Positions 51,001 through 59,791 of a DNA stretch of 64,000 nucleotides are shown one piece after another (position 1 is the first letter of the stretch; the number at the start of each line of letters is the position of its first letter). Made by a program: the position numbers and the translations under genes. The stretch is from the NCBI GenBank assembly GCA_963780865.1, contig CAWADT010000023.1:59280-123279 (forward strand), in the 5' to 3' direction. This stretch comes from FEN-1073 sp963780865. Its GTDB lineage: Bacteria; Chloroflexota; Anaerolineae; Anaerolineales; RBG-16-64-43. The notes beneath the pieces were generated by a model. That model ran no database searches. It had not been told where the DNA came from and was given only the letters and a program-made list of their open reading frames with translations.

Positions 51001-53403
51001 CTCAGTTCGTCCTTTATTAACCAGGCGATCGCCGGGGAAACCGATCAGGCGGGTTTCGACAAACGCTACATCCACAAGGACGGGCACGTCATTTGGGGAC
51101 ACGTATCGAGTTCCATCGTCCGGGATTCCAATGGGAATCCGCTGTACTTTATCTCGCACGTGCAGGACATCACCGATCGGAAGCAGGCGGAGCAAGCCCT
51201 GCGCGAGAGCGAGGAGAAATTCGAAAAGTTGTTCCAGGACGCGCCGGTGCTGATCATCATCACTGATTTGGCAAGCGGGGAATGCCTCGACGTCAACGAG
51301 GAGGCGCTGCGCGTGTTCGGCTACCGCCGGGACGAGGTTGTCGGGAAGAAGGTATTCGATCTCGGTGGAATCACCCGTGCAGATCGCGCGCAACTCGTGG
51401 CGGAAACGCAATCCCGCGGCCGGATTCTCGGCGTTGAAATGAACTTCCGCGCCAAGGACGGGCGCATCATCGTCGGCCTCTTCCGGGGCGAGCGCATCTC
51501 CTTCTCCGGCCGCGAATGTTTGCTGGGAGCCATGGTCGACGTCACCGAACGCAAACAGGCGGAGGGATCGCTCCGCGCTTTGGCGCTCCGCCATGAGGCG
51601 CTGCTCTCGGCCATACCCGAAATCGTGATGGAAGTGGACGAGGGCAAACTGTATACGTGGGCGAATCCGGCCGGGAAGGAGTTCTTCGGCGAGGACGTGA
51701 TCGGCAAGGAGGCCGCTTTCTATTTTGAGGGCGAACAGGATACCTATGCGGCGGTGCAGCCGCTTTTTAACGGCAGTGAAGACACGATTTACGTCGAAAG
51801 CTGGCAGCGGCGCAAGGACGGGCAGAAACGCCTGCTGGCCTGGTGGAGCCGAGCGCTGAAGGATAACCGCGGGCAAGTCACCGGCGCGCTGTCCTCCGCC
51901 CGCGACATTACCGAACAGCGGACCGCGGAGGAGAGAATCCGCAACCTCTCCAGGTTCCCGGAGGAAAACCCGAACCCGGTGATGCGAATGACCCCCGACG
52001 GCATCCTGCTGTACGCCAACCCCTCCAGCCGGCCCTTCCTGATCCATTGGAATATCGGGATCGGCCAGCCCGTGCCGGAGGAATGCCGGACTCCGATCCG
52101 GGAAGTGTTCGCCTCGCGGGAGGCAAAAGCCGTCGAAACCCATTTGGGAGAGAGAATATTTCGATGCACCGTGTCGCCGATCGTCGAAGGGGGTTACGTC
52201 AACGTGTACGCCCGGGATATAACCGACCGCAGGCTTGCGGAAGAGGAAGTGGCCCGCCAAACCGAAGAATTGCGCCAGCGCAACCTGGAATTGGCCCGCG
52301 TGAACGAGCTGACGGAAAGACGGCTGCAGCAGCTGGCGGCCATGCGCACCGTGGACATGGCGATCAGCAGCAGTTTTAAATCCGAGCTGGTGATGGAAAT
52401 ACTGCTTGAGCAATTGACCGGCCAATTGAAAATCCACGCGGCGGACATCCTGGTCTTCCATCCGGCCATGCAGGGGTTCCGGTTTTTCTGCGGGCGGGGG
52501 TTTTATTCGGCGCCCTCCTCCTCGGAATACCTCCGTCTGGCGGACAGCTACGCGGGCCGCGCCGCCCAGGAGCGCCGCATGATCAAAGTGCCGCGCCTGG
52601 ATGAAAAGACGGATCAGCCCAAAATTTTTCCCAAGATCGCCAAAGAGGGGTTCGTCGCCTACGCCTGCCTGCCCCTGATCGCCAAGGGCCAGATCAAAGG
52701 CGTAATGGAAGTTTGCCACCGCGATACCTTCGAGCTTGGTCCGGAGGAGGATTCCTTTCTGGAGATGCTGGCCGGACAGGCGGCGATCGCCCTCGATAAC
52801 GCCGAGTTGTTCGGGGACTTGCAATCCTCCCGGGACGAACTGCAGCTGGCGTTCAACAGCACCCTGGCGGGGTGGGCGCGCGCGCTTGAGCTGCGCAACC
52901 ACGAAGCGGAAGGGGAAACCCAGCGCGGAGCGGATCTGGCCATGCGGTTGGCGCAGATGATGGGCGAGAGCGATGAAAATCTCACCCACTTATTCCGCGG
53001 CGCCATCCTGCACGACATCGGAATGATGTCCATCCCGGACGATATCCTGCTCAAGCGCGGCCCGCTGACCGACGGGGAAAGGACGATCGTGCGCGAGCAT
53101 CCGCAAATCGCGTTCGACATCCTCTCGCCGGTTCTGTTCCTGCGCCCGGCGCTCGATATTCCGCACTGCCACCACGAGCGGTGGGACGGTTCCGGCTACC
53201 CGCGCGGACTCAAAGGCGAGCACATCCCGCTCGCCGGCAGGATCTTCGCGGTGGTGGACGTCTGGACCGCGCTTCATTCCGACCGACCGTACCGGAAAGC
53301 GTGGACGGATGCGGCTGCGGACGAATATATCCGCAACCAGGCTGGCAAGCAGTTCGACCCGGCGGTCGTACAGGCGTTTTTCCGATTGATCGGCGGCCGT
53401 TAA
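48076..53403 (+). CDS. Multi-PAS (about 11), GAF and HD-GYP c-di-GMP phosphodiesterase
   Basis: A 1,775-residue cytoplasmic protein without membrane spans. Residues ~50-1390 hold about eleven PAS domains (typical phrases: DGRYLMVNPVLCDILGYSEK, PEGKFIYANSKLCEMLGYT), each ending in a PAC-type DVTERKxAE linker helix. A GAF domain follows (~1420-1575), then HD-GYP (~1590-1770) with HDIGMMSIPDDILLK, HHERWDGSGYPRG and DVWTALHSDRPYR. HD-GYP domains hydrolyse cyclic di-GMP or related dinucleotides. The near-identical PAS-PAC units suggest growth by internal duplication. The ligands sensed cannot be inferred. No partner kinase or receiver gene is adjacent. The number of PAS domains makes it unusually long for the family. 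Confidence 0.93.
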   Translation: MKKKPITASRSPKGKIAKAVRRVVNKPNSTGTRPVPAAPWINDRLFRTLIENSSDAIALSDTKGKVLYRSPSAKVISGLSDSKILSASMFGRIWPEDLKPARRLFAEMLAYPGKKIPFQLRVKGKKDKPKWIDGTGVNWLAKPGLGALVFHFRDVTVVKEAAAALEESERRYRSLFENARLAVFQSTLGGKVIRVNNEFARMFGFLSPEDVLKSVIDVATDLYADPSRRKEIIRLRKKDPALALFENLYRRKDGSTFWGRLYIRSAAGAQGTGSYLEGFIEDITIHRAMEEALRESEEKFRSIFQNSAAGVALVALDGRYLMVNPVLCDILGYSEKELLATDFFKLTHPDDMEISRKAMLGVLEGKGKSVQFDKRYLHKDGHPVWTEVSSVLVSDANGKPSHFISHVVDITRRKQAEEALRVSEEKYRLLVETADDVIVLMDLDGKFLFRNSAYYTSLGFTIGADVEMDGFARVHPGDIPFGKKIIAALLKTGTATGEYRVMHRDGHWVYRQARAVLLYDGDHKPESILAVIRDVTERKQAEATLRESEERYRALFQDSLEGIGLSKGNQIIDANKALLEIFGYDDLAEFTAIPLLDHVAPSSRAFIRAVQEKASKGEPSDTRFTYQILRKDRTVRDVEISLDHVKIGSDYFAQSTFRDVTERKLAEEALRDSEERYRLLIEQAVEGILLLNPEGKFIYANSKLCEMLGYTRKEMLRLNVLDTYPEALQEEGRKRTELIRAGQRLHFERPIKRKDGTLIMIEGSGIRLENGNMQGTLHEITERKRAEEALRDSEERYRLLFELSPDSISVYQDGKVLYANSASLRLLGFESQQEIIGKSMLDFVHPDYRDMVIKRSRQQEREGKSASLAEEKFIRRDGSSVDVEVLAAPFQYRGKVSHLVISRDITERKRADEMLREKEARFRGTFENANVGVCIVGLDGRLIQVNRQMCAMFGYTREEMERMTVNTIAVPEDSNLSSSFINQAIAGETDQAGFDKRYIHKDGHVIWGHVSSSIVRDSNGNPLYFISHVQDITDRKQAEQALRESEEKFEKLFQDAPVLIIITDLASGECLDVNEEALRVFGYRRDEVVGKKVFDLGGITRADRAQLVAETQSRGRILGVEMNFRAKDGRIIVGLFRGERISFSGRECLLGAMVDVTERKQAEGSLRALALRHEALLSAIPEIVMEVDEGKLYTWANPAGKEFFGEDVIGKEAAFYFEGEQDTYAAVQPLFNGSEDTIYVESWQRRKDGQKRLLAWWSRALKDNRGQVTGALSSARDITEQRTAEERIRNLSRFPEENPNPVMRMTPDGILLYANPSSRPFLIHWNIGIGQPVPEECRTPIREVFASREAKAVETHLGERIFRCTVSPIVEGGYVNVYARDITDRRLAEEEVARQTEELRQRNLELARVNELTERRLQQLAAMRTVDMAISSSFKSELVMEILLEQLTGQLKIHAADILVFHPAMQGFRFFCGRGFYSAPSSSEYLRLADSYAGRAAQERRMIKVPRLDEKTDQPKIFPKIAKEGFVAYACLPLIAKGQIKGVMEVCHRDTFELGPEEDSFLEMLAGQAAIALDNAELFGDLQSSRDELQLAFNSTLAGWARALELRNHEAEGETQRGADLAMRLAQMMGESDENLTHLFRGAILHDIGMMSIPDDILLKRGPLTDGERTIVREHPQIAFDILSPVLFLRPALDIPHCHHERWDGSGYPRGLKGEHIPLAGRIFAVVDVWTALHSDRPYRKAWTDAAADEYIRNQAGKQFDPAVVQAFFRLIGGR

Positions 53404-53456
53404 GGGATCATCGAGATAGTCCGGAGTTTATCCGTGCGAAGATAGAAGGGAACGAC

Positions 53457-53482
53457 CTGTCAGGTCTGTCAGACCTGATAGG
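53457..53482 (+). repeat. Palindrome after the HD-GYP gene
   Basis: CAGGTCTG-T-CAGACCTG with extended pairing CCTGT/ATAGG, followed by GGCTTTCTT. It shares its core with the hairpin at 19,386-19,418 and may act as a weak terminator. Confidence 0.6.
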
Positions 53483-53520
53483 GCTTTCTTAAGCTGCGTT
53501 TATTCGACAGACGAAAAACT

Positions 53521-53718
53521 GAGATCGCTGAAAAAGTCCGCTCGTCGGAGGATAAATCCTCCGCCTATTAACAACGCCGGATAAATCCGTTTTTAAAGCC
53601 CGGCTTGAGCCGGGCGGCTCCCCCCGCGTTCTTGGCGAGGGCTGTCGATAGAACGGAGCGACCGTCCCGCGCGCCTCGCGGGATTGGCTCCGGTCGCATG
53701 AGGTTTTTCAGCGATCTC
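53521..53718. repeat. MITE-like element, copy E
   Basis: Perfect short terminal inverted repeat GAGATCGCTGAAAAA / TTTTTCAGCGATCTC. The inside of ~170 bases contains palindromes such as GGAGGATAAATCCTCC and GCCCGGCTTGAGCCGGGC. The sequence 53719-53965 that follows is also non-coding, with CCCGCTTTCGCGGGATAGAA and ACGGAGGCATTGTTCCGT palindromes. Confidence 0.75.
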
Positions 53719-53965
53719 AAACTATTTCGAGCCCGAATCTTCCTCCGTGAGTTGGACCGCAACCTGCCGTTAAAAAAATCAGCGGAAGCCCGCCGGTCTC
53801 GCTGACCGTCGCGGCCCCGCTGAATCAAAAAACCATCTGTGTTTTTTACGAACGGTCGCCGCTCTCCCGGTTACCCCGCTTTCGCGGGATAGAATAACCG
53901 CGGCTTGCGGCGCAACTTCACGGAGGCATTGTTCCGTAAAACCGCGAGGCATGCTCCGCGGCCGG

Positions 53966-54265
53966 TTATTCCGGGGATTCCCCTTCGGCCGCGCCCGGTT
54001 TACGGCGCGAAACGCGCTGCTTGGCGGTTTCGACCGCCTCGTCGACCCGTTCCCGTCCCGTGCTGATCGCCGTCTCGGCTTTCGAACGGAATTCATCGGC
54101 CGCCTCTTCGGCGCGGTTCTTCAGCTCAATGCTGCGCTCGCGAATCATATCGCGGGTTTCCTCACCGCTTTGAGGAGCCATCAAGAGCGCCACGCCGGCG
54201 CCGATCAGGCCGCCGATCATAAACCCTGCCAGAAAAGCTCCCAGATCGCTGTCATGCTCCGCCAT
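53966..54265 (-). CDS. YtxH-domain small membrane protein
   Basis: A 99-residue protein. A Gly-rich transmembrane helix (~10-30, AGFMIGGLIGAGVALLMAP) followed by QSGEETRDMIRER is the YtxH signature. The rest is a charged, coiled-coil-like amphipathic helix to about residue 85. YtxH proteins are linked to general stress responses and biofilms in Firmicutes; no enzyme function. Ribosome site AAAGGAG. The gene follows a DUF948-like gene on the same strand by about 50 nt. Confidence 0.88.
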   Translation of the reverse strand: MAEHDSDLGAFLAGFMIGGLIGAGVALLMAPQSGEETRDMIRERSIELKNRAEEAADEFRSKAETAISTGRERVDEAVETAKQRVSRRKPGAAEGESPE

Positions 54266-54315
54266 GATTGTTGCTCCTTTCTCCGGTCGGGGAATGCGCC
54301 TTGGAAACGCGCATT

Positions 54316-54735
54316 CTAGTCGGACCTACGAAACAACCCCAGCACTTCCAACACCCGCTGGATCGCCGCCAGCGAGCTCTGGAGTTTGACCACCGGTTCC
54401 ACCAGGGATTTACTCAGGAACAGCGAGGTGCCGCGCAACGTGTCGAGCGTATCGTTGGCATTTTCCAGCATCGGACGGATTTCCATTTCCAGCAGCAAGG
54501 TCAACCGCGCGATCTGAACGGCCAGGACAATCACCGCTACGCCGACGACCATGAACTCCAGGGCAAGCAAAATCAGAAAAATATCCCGCGTGGTGCTGGT
54601 CAGGCCTTGGTTGCGGGAAAGCAGGAATAACCCGATTCCAACAGCCGCCAGCACCAGAAGCAGGACGGCGCCGAAGAGAATCAGCCTTAAGCGCAAACGG
54701 TTGCCGCGCTGCGGTTGGCCGGGTTTTTCATTCAT
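54316..54735 (-). CDS. DUF948-like small membrane protein
   Basis: A 139-residue protein from ATG 54735. A basic N terminus, two hydrophobic segments (~18-40 and ~52-78) and an amphipathic helix (MEIRPMLENANDTLDTLRGT) resemble DUF948/YtxG-type envelope proteins. Together with the adjacent YtxH gene this forms the familiar ytxG-ytxH-like pair. TATAAT (54747-54742) lies only 6 nt before the ATG, so the mRNA is probably leaderless; a longer frame to 54750 would begin inside the -10 box and is unlikely. Confidence 0.72.
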   Translation of the reverse strand: MNEKPGQPQRGNRLRLRLILFGAVLLLVLAAVGIGLFLLSRNQGLTSTTRDIFLILLALEFMVVGVAVIVLAVQIARLTLLLEMEIRPMLENANDTLDTLRGTSLFLSKSLVEPVVKLQSSLAAIQRVLEVLGLFRRSD

Positions 54736-54769
54736 GCGATGATTATACACCCTGGTTTTTCCGCTGGGC

Positions 54770-54775
54770 TATAAT
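54770..54775 (+). promoter_or_regulatory. Candidate -10 box for the DUF389-like/SH3 gene
   Basis: TATAAT at 54770-54775, 228 nt before the assigned start. The leader in between has an open frame of ~66 codons (54774-54974) without a ribosome site, which I do not call a gene. Confidence 0.45.
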
Positions 54776-55003
54776 GGAGAGGCGCGGAATATCGAGGAAT
54801 GATTTAGTCCGGGAACGGTTTTTTCCCCACGCCCGGGAACCTTCTTCCCGCGCCGGCGCTCGGAGGGCGGCGCATTCGGAATTCGAGCAGGCGCCGGCGG
54901 TTTTTCCGCGAGAGGGGGAAGCGGGCGAAGAAAATTTCCGGATGCTCGCGCAGGATCGAAATCCGGATTGCTGAAAGCGGGAGACGCGACCGGGGAGGAA
55001 TCG

Positions 55004-56158
55004 ATGACGATGACGATGCCACCTGCCGATGGGGAAATCGGTCAACCGCGACCGCTGAGAAGAAGGCGGGCGCGATCCTTCCTTCCGTTTCTCGGCCAGG
55101 AGGAGCGCGACCGGACCCTGGACGATCTGGCGCAGCGGGCATTCCCGCGGTTGAATTTTTTCCTGTTCACGCTGCTCTCCGCCGTGCTCTTCAGCCTGGC
55201 GCAGATTCTCTCCTGGCCCGTGTTGTGGATCCTCGGTTTGGTGCTCGCCCCGCTGCTGAGCCCCTTGACCGGCGCTGCGCTGGGGCTGGTCACTTCCTCC
55301 CTGACGTTTACCGTTCGAAATCTCGCCGCGCTCGCGCTGGCTTGGATCCTGGCCTTCCTCGCCGCCTGGCTGATCGTTTTCCTGGCGTTCGCCTCAACCC
55401 CCGGCGCGATCTATCCGCTCCTGGAACCGATTGGCTTGCTGGCCACAGTCCTTGGTTCGGCCTGGCTGACGTGGAGATTTTTGCGCGGAGCGCCGGATGC
55501 CTGGATGCCCAGCGCGCTCGTTTCCTATCTTTGCCTCTACCCGCTTTGCGCCGCCGGATGGACGGCGGCCGCCGGCCATGGCGACGCCGCCATCGCCGCC
55601 TTGCTGGCCTGGGCCATCCGAGTCTCGCTGGCGATGATCGCCTCCATGGGAACCTATCTTGCGCTCGGGTTCCGTCCAACCGCGCGGAATGCCCGCGCCT
55701 ACGCGGGGATCGCCGCCATGGTGGTTATCGGGCTGGCGTTGATCGGCGCCTGGGCGGTAAGCGGCACTTCGGGCGCCGCGCCCGCGCTGATCCCAACAGC
55801 CACTATTCCCGCCACCGAAACATTGACCCCGACGGCGGAACCGAGCATCACCCCGGCCGCGACCGCCACGCTTACTCCGACCTCAACTCCCGTTCCCAGC
55901 GCCACCTTTACGGCCACGTTCCCGCTGGTGAAGGCGGTCGTGCACGGAACGGGCGCAGGCGGCGTGTTCCTGCGGTTTTCGCCCGACGGGAAGAAGATCG
56001 GTTCGCTGAATGACGGCGACGAGGTGGTGGTCCTCGGCCCGCCCGTGCAGGCCGGCGGCACCTGGTGGATTCCCGTGCGGACGGCCGCGGGGCAAGAGGG
56101 CTGGATGGCCATGGAATTCTGCGCCACGCTCACGCCTGCCGCCAGCCCGACGAAATAA
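55004..56158 (+). CDS. DUF389-like membrane protein with C-terminal SH3-like domain
   Basis: A 384-residue protein. Five to seven transmembrane segments (~45-245), with VLAPLLSPLTGAALGLVTSS, resemble the APMMxP-type repeats of DUF389 proteins. A Thr/Pro/Ala linker (~260-305) is followed by an SH3b-like domain (VVHGTGAGGVFLRFSPDGK...GGTWWIPVRTAAGQEGWM), usually cell-wall binding. The combination would place an SH3 domain outside the membrane. Start at ATG 55004, 4 nt after GGGAGGAA. Family match is by eye. Confidence 0.72.
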   Translation: MTMTMPPADGEIGQPRPLRRRRARSFLPFLGQEERDRTLDDLAQRAFPRLNFFLFTLLSAVLFSLAQILSWPVLWILGLVLAPLLSPLTGAALGLVTSSLTFTVRNLAALALAWILAFLAAWLIVFLAFASTPGAIYPLLEPIGLLATVLGSAWLTWRFLRGAPDAWMPSALVSYLCLYPLCAAGWTAAAGHGDAAIAALLAWAIRVSLAMIASMGTYLALGFRPTARNARAYAGIAAMVVIGLALIGAWAVSGTSGAAPALIPTATIPATETLTPTAEPSITPAATATLTPTSTPVPSATFTATFPLVKAVVHGTGAGGVFLRFSPDGKKIGSLNDGDEVVVLGPPVQAGGTWWIPVRTAAGQEGWMAMEFCATLTPAASPTK

Positions 56159-56161
56159 AAA

Positions 56162-56187
56162 AGCCGCCGGCGGTCTGCCGGCGGTTG
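56162..56187 (+). terminator. Hairpin after the DUF389-like/SH3 gene
   Basis: CCGCCGGC pairs with GCCGGCGG directly after the stop codon; the T-run is weak, so termination efficiency is uncertain. Confidence 0.6.
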
Positions 56188-56223
56188 ATGGTTACTTTTC
56201 TCAGCGGACGGGAACTAAAATAT

Positions 56224-57018
56224 TCACCCACCCGCTTTCGGCGCCGAGACTTCAAAGTTATCGAATGCAATTTGCGCCTTGTCTCCAGCAGTAGATAAAC
56301 TCAGCCCGACGCCGACTTTCCCCGATTTCAAGGTGCTGTCGTCGAATTGGTCGACCTGTTCCCCATTGATGAAGAACGTGAAGCTCGTGCCCTTGGCCAA
56401 CACGGCCACTGTGTTAGCTCCCGATGTTTTAATTTGCGAGGAATCGGTCCAATTAATGAGCGTGCTCCACGAGCCGTTTTTAAGAACCTGGAAGCTGTAA
56501 GTTTGGTCTTCGGCGGCGATTGCGAAATAATATTTGTTGTCGGATGCTATTCGGAAGGACAACCCCTGATCGGAAGACGCCGGCCCGGTTTTCACTTCCA
56601 CGTCGACGGTTAGGTAGAAATCGGATAGATTTCTCACGATCGGATTTAACGCCCAAAAAACTCCCTTATTGGCAGTTATATCAACGAGGTATTGTCCATC
56701 CGTTATTGAGACATTTGCATTCAAATAATCATCAGAATGCTGCCCTTCGAACCAGCTGTTGCTATTGTCGTCGAAGGTATCCGTCAGGACCACCGGCCAG
56801 TCGAGGTAAGACTGGGTCGGCGTCATCGACGGGGTGAACGTCGGCGTGATGGTCGGCGTTTTCGTCGGGGTCGGGGTATTGGTGGGAGTCGGCGTGCTGG
56901 TCGGGGTCGGCGTGGGTGTGGGCGGGAAAATGCTGTTGCAGGCCAGGGAGGATAGTATCAGGCCCGCCGCGACTGCCAGGATGGGAAGGCATCTTTTTTT
57001 CAAGTTGTCACTGCGCAT
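56224..57018 (-). CDS. Lipoprotein with Thr-Pro stalk and concanavalin-like domain
   Basis: A 264-residue lipoprotein. Lipobox SSLAC (Cys27), then a Thr-Pro-rich stalk of about 40 residues (PTPTPTSTPTPTNTPTPTK), then a jelly-roll-like domain (~75-260): DTFDDNSNSWF, ANVSITDGQYLVDI, FYLTVDVEVKTGPASSDQGLSFR and FDNFEVSAP at the end. This fits LamG/DUF1080-type carbohydrate-binding folds, without catalytic residues. Likely displayed on the cell surface. The stalk style matches the linker of the giant sortase-fusion protein. Confidence 0.85.
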   Translation of the reverse strand: MRSDNLKKRCLPILAVAAGLILSSLACNSIFPPTPTPTPTSTPTPTNTPTPTKTPTITPTFTPSMTPTQSYLDWPVVLTDTFDDNSNSWFEGQHSDDYLNANVSITDGQYLVDITANKGVFWALNPIVRNLSDFYLTVDVEVKTGPASSDQGLSFRIASDNKYYFAIAAEDQTYSFQVLKNGSWSTLINWTDSSQIKTSGANTVAVLAKGTSFTFFINGEQVDQFDDSTLKSGKVGVGLSLSTAGDKAQIAFDNFEVSAPKAGG

Positions 57019-57114
57019 GAGTTTTTCTCCCGAAAAAATTTAAGTTGGCGGATTATACAAAATGAAATCCCCCTTGGCAAATGGAGCCACGCCATAGGCG
57101 AGGATCCAGGATGG

Positions 57115-57632
57115 TCGTCATGCCCGAGTGTTATCGCTTGGCAATGGGAGTGTTCGTCATGCCCGAGTGTATTAATCGGGCACCCATTTATTCTTAATCC
57201 GCACCTCCTGGATTCCCGATACGTACACTCGGGAATGACAATCAAACCCAACCCTCGTCATGCCCGAATGTTCTAATCGGGCATCCATAGGTGCCTAATC
57301 AGTACCTTCTGGATTCCCGCCAAGAACACGCGGGAATGACAACCCAACCCTTGTCATGCCCGAATGTTTCCGCTGGGCAATGAGAATGTTCGTCATGCCC
57401 GAGTGTATTTATCGGGCACCCATACATTCTTAATCCGCACCTCCTGGATTCCCGATACGTACACTCGGGAATGACAATCAAACCCAACCTTCGTCATGCC
57501 CGAATGTTATCGCTTGGCAATGAGAATGTTCGTCATGCCCGAGCGTCTTTATCGGGCATCCACGAATGCGATAATCATTCGTAAGCAAGGAAGGTCTGGA
57601 TTCCCGCCAAGAACGCGCGGGAATGACGGGCT
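57115..57632. repeat. Cluster of GTCATGCCCGA palindromic repeats
   Basis: At least four related blocks begin CGTCATGCCCGA and contain CGGGCA(C/T)CCA, then TGGATTCCCG and CGGGAATGAC. The best pair is 57155-57256 and 57391-57493, almost identical over ~100 bp and 236 bp apart. Spacing is irregular and each unit is itself palindromic, so this is a repeat cluster and not CRISPR. No gene in 57019-57789. Confidence 0.85.
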
Positions 57633-57789
57633 ATTATTGCGATTGTTTTACCTCCGGAAGCGAACGCCGGCAGGCGGCCTTAGGAAATTATTTCCGGATT
57701 CGCCGTCTGCCATTGCTAAAAACGCTACTCAGGATCACAATGACGTCGAACGGTCGCGGACAACCCGCGCCGGGGAAGGATTAATTTAA

Positions 57790-59749
57790 ATGTATGGTGG
57801 CGGCGGTGGTGGCGGACGATGGCACGCCATGATGCGCAGCGACGAGACGGCCAAACCGCAGTTGACGCGCAGTCTGCTGCTGCGGGTGCTCTCCTACGCC
57901 CGCGGTTACCGCGCCCAAATTATCGGGATGCTGGTGATGATTCTGCTCTCCACGAGTCTCACCCTGCTTACCCCGCTGATCTTCCGGCGCATGATCGACG
58001 TCGTCATTCCCCAAAAGGATTTAAAGGGACTGGCCTGGCTGGCGCTGGCGCTGCTGATGATCCCCGTATTCGGGGGGCTAATCGGCATCCTGCAGCGCCG
58101 CTGGAACGCCGAGGTGGGCGAGGGCGTGATCTACGACCTGCGCGTGGCGCTGTTTGCCAAGCTCGAGCGCATGTCGCTCCGGTTCTTCACCAACACCCGG
58201 ATCGGGGAGCTGATGAGCCGCCTCAACAACGACGTGGTCGGGGCGCAGGACGCGATCAGCAACAACATCGTTTCCATCGTCACCAACGGAATCCAGGCGG
58301 TGGCGCTGCTGGGGGTGATGTTCGCGCTCGAGTGGCGGCTGACCCTGGTGGGCGCGGCCATCCTGCCGCTGTTCCTCCTAGCGGCCAACCGGCTCGGGGT
58401 GCGCATGCGCACCCTGGCGCGGAAGCAAATGGACCTGAACGCGCAAATGAACGCCCACATGAACGAAACCCTCAATATCGGCGGGGCGTTGCTGGTGAAG
58501 CTGTTCGGCCGCGCGGCCGAGGAGGAAGCCCGCTTCGGCGCGCGCGCCGCCGCGGTGCGCGGCGTGGGAATTCAGCGCGCGGTGATCAGCACCGCCTTCT
58601 TCGTCATCGTCGGCCTGGTGAGCGCGGTCGGGACGGCGGTGGTATACGGCTTCGGGGGGTATCTCGTCATCCGCGGCGCCTTCACGGTCGGCACGATCGT
58701 CGCCTTCGGATCCTACCTGGGCAATCTGTATGGAACCCTGCAATCGCTTTCCAACGCGCCGGTGGCGTTTTCCACGTCGGTGGTTTCCTTCGAGCGCGTG
58801 TTCGAAGTGATCGACCTTCCCGAGGACATCTGCGAACAACCCGACGCCGCGGAACTGCCCGCCCCGCGCGGGGAACTGGTTTTCGAAGGGGTGAATTTTA
58901 CATACGAGCTGGACGAATCCAAACTGCTCAGCGACGTGCGGCGCTACGGCAGCCTCGACGCCGTCACCGCGGTGCTCTCCCTCGGCGGGGGCGATCACCG
59001 GGGGGAACGCGAAGCGGCGGAATCCCCCGACGAGGAATTCCATTCGCAGGCGCGCGGAACGGCGCTGGGGGGAATTTCCTTCCGCGCCCGCCCGGGCGAG
59101 CTCGTGGCGCTGGTGGGGCCGTCGGGCGCCGGCAAAACCACGCTCACCTACCTCATCCCCCGTTTGTACGACCCGACCGGCGGGCGGATTCTCCTCGATG
59201 GGCACGACCTGCGCGGCCTGACGCTCGCTTCCCTGACCGCGGCGATCGGCATGGTGACGCAGGAAACCTACCTCTTCCACGACACCGTCCGCACCAATCT
59301 GCTTTATGCCCGGCTCGACGCGACGCCCTCCGAGATGGTGGAGGCGGCCAAGGCGGCCAACATCCATAACTTCATCGCGGACCTTCCCGACGGGTACGAC
59401 ACCGTCGTCGGAGAGCGCGGCTACCGGCTCAGCGGCGGGGAGCGCCAGCGCATCGCGCTGGCGCGGGTGATCCTGAAAAATCCGCGCATCCTGGTCCTGG
59501 ACGAGGCCACCAGCAGCCTCGACAGCGAATCGGAAATGCTGATCCAGGAAGCGCTCAAACGGGTGATGTCCGGACGCACCAACATCGTCATCGCCCACCG
59601 CCTGAGCACCATCCTGGCGGCGGACCAGATTCTGGTGATGGACCGCGGGCGGATCGTCGAGCGCGGGACGCACCAGGAACTCCTGGCCGCGGGGCGGATT
59701 GTACGCGCAGTTGTACAAGACCCAGTTCCACCGGGAGAGCGGAAAATAA
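57790..59749 (+). CDS. ABC exporter (fused permease and ATPase), with one apparent frameshift near the end
   Basis: Half-transporter of about 652 residues. The N terminus is Gly-rich (MYGGGGGGGRW), followed by six transmembrane helices (~35-330) and an ATPase domain: Walker A GPSGAGKTT, Q-loop VTQETYLF, signature LSGGERQ, Walker B ILVLDEATS, H-loop IAHRLST. Between the first ATPase strand (FEGVNFTYELDES) and the strand before Walker A there is an insertion of about 50 residues (LLSDVRRYG...EEFHSQARG). Near the end one extra G in GGGG at 59691-59694 moves the frame; without it the protein ends GGLYAQLYKTQF... at TAA 59747-59749. As sequenced, it runs to 59790 with an unrelated tail. Works as a dimer, exporting lipid, peptide or drug; substrate unknown. 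Confidence 0.9.
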
Positions 59750-59791
59750 TCGGGGGTTTTCTATTTCGGCGTGGCAACGGGAAGTATTAAT

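Noticed and set aside
54774..54974. Small plus-strand gene before the DUF389-like/SH3 gene
   Set aside because: No ribosome site, Arg/Ala/Glu-rich composition without hydrophobic pattern, and no recognised family.
57115..57632. Possible CRISPR array
   Set aside because: Repeats are long, palindromic, unequal in length and irregularly spaced; no cas genes are near.
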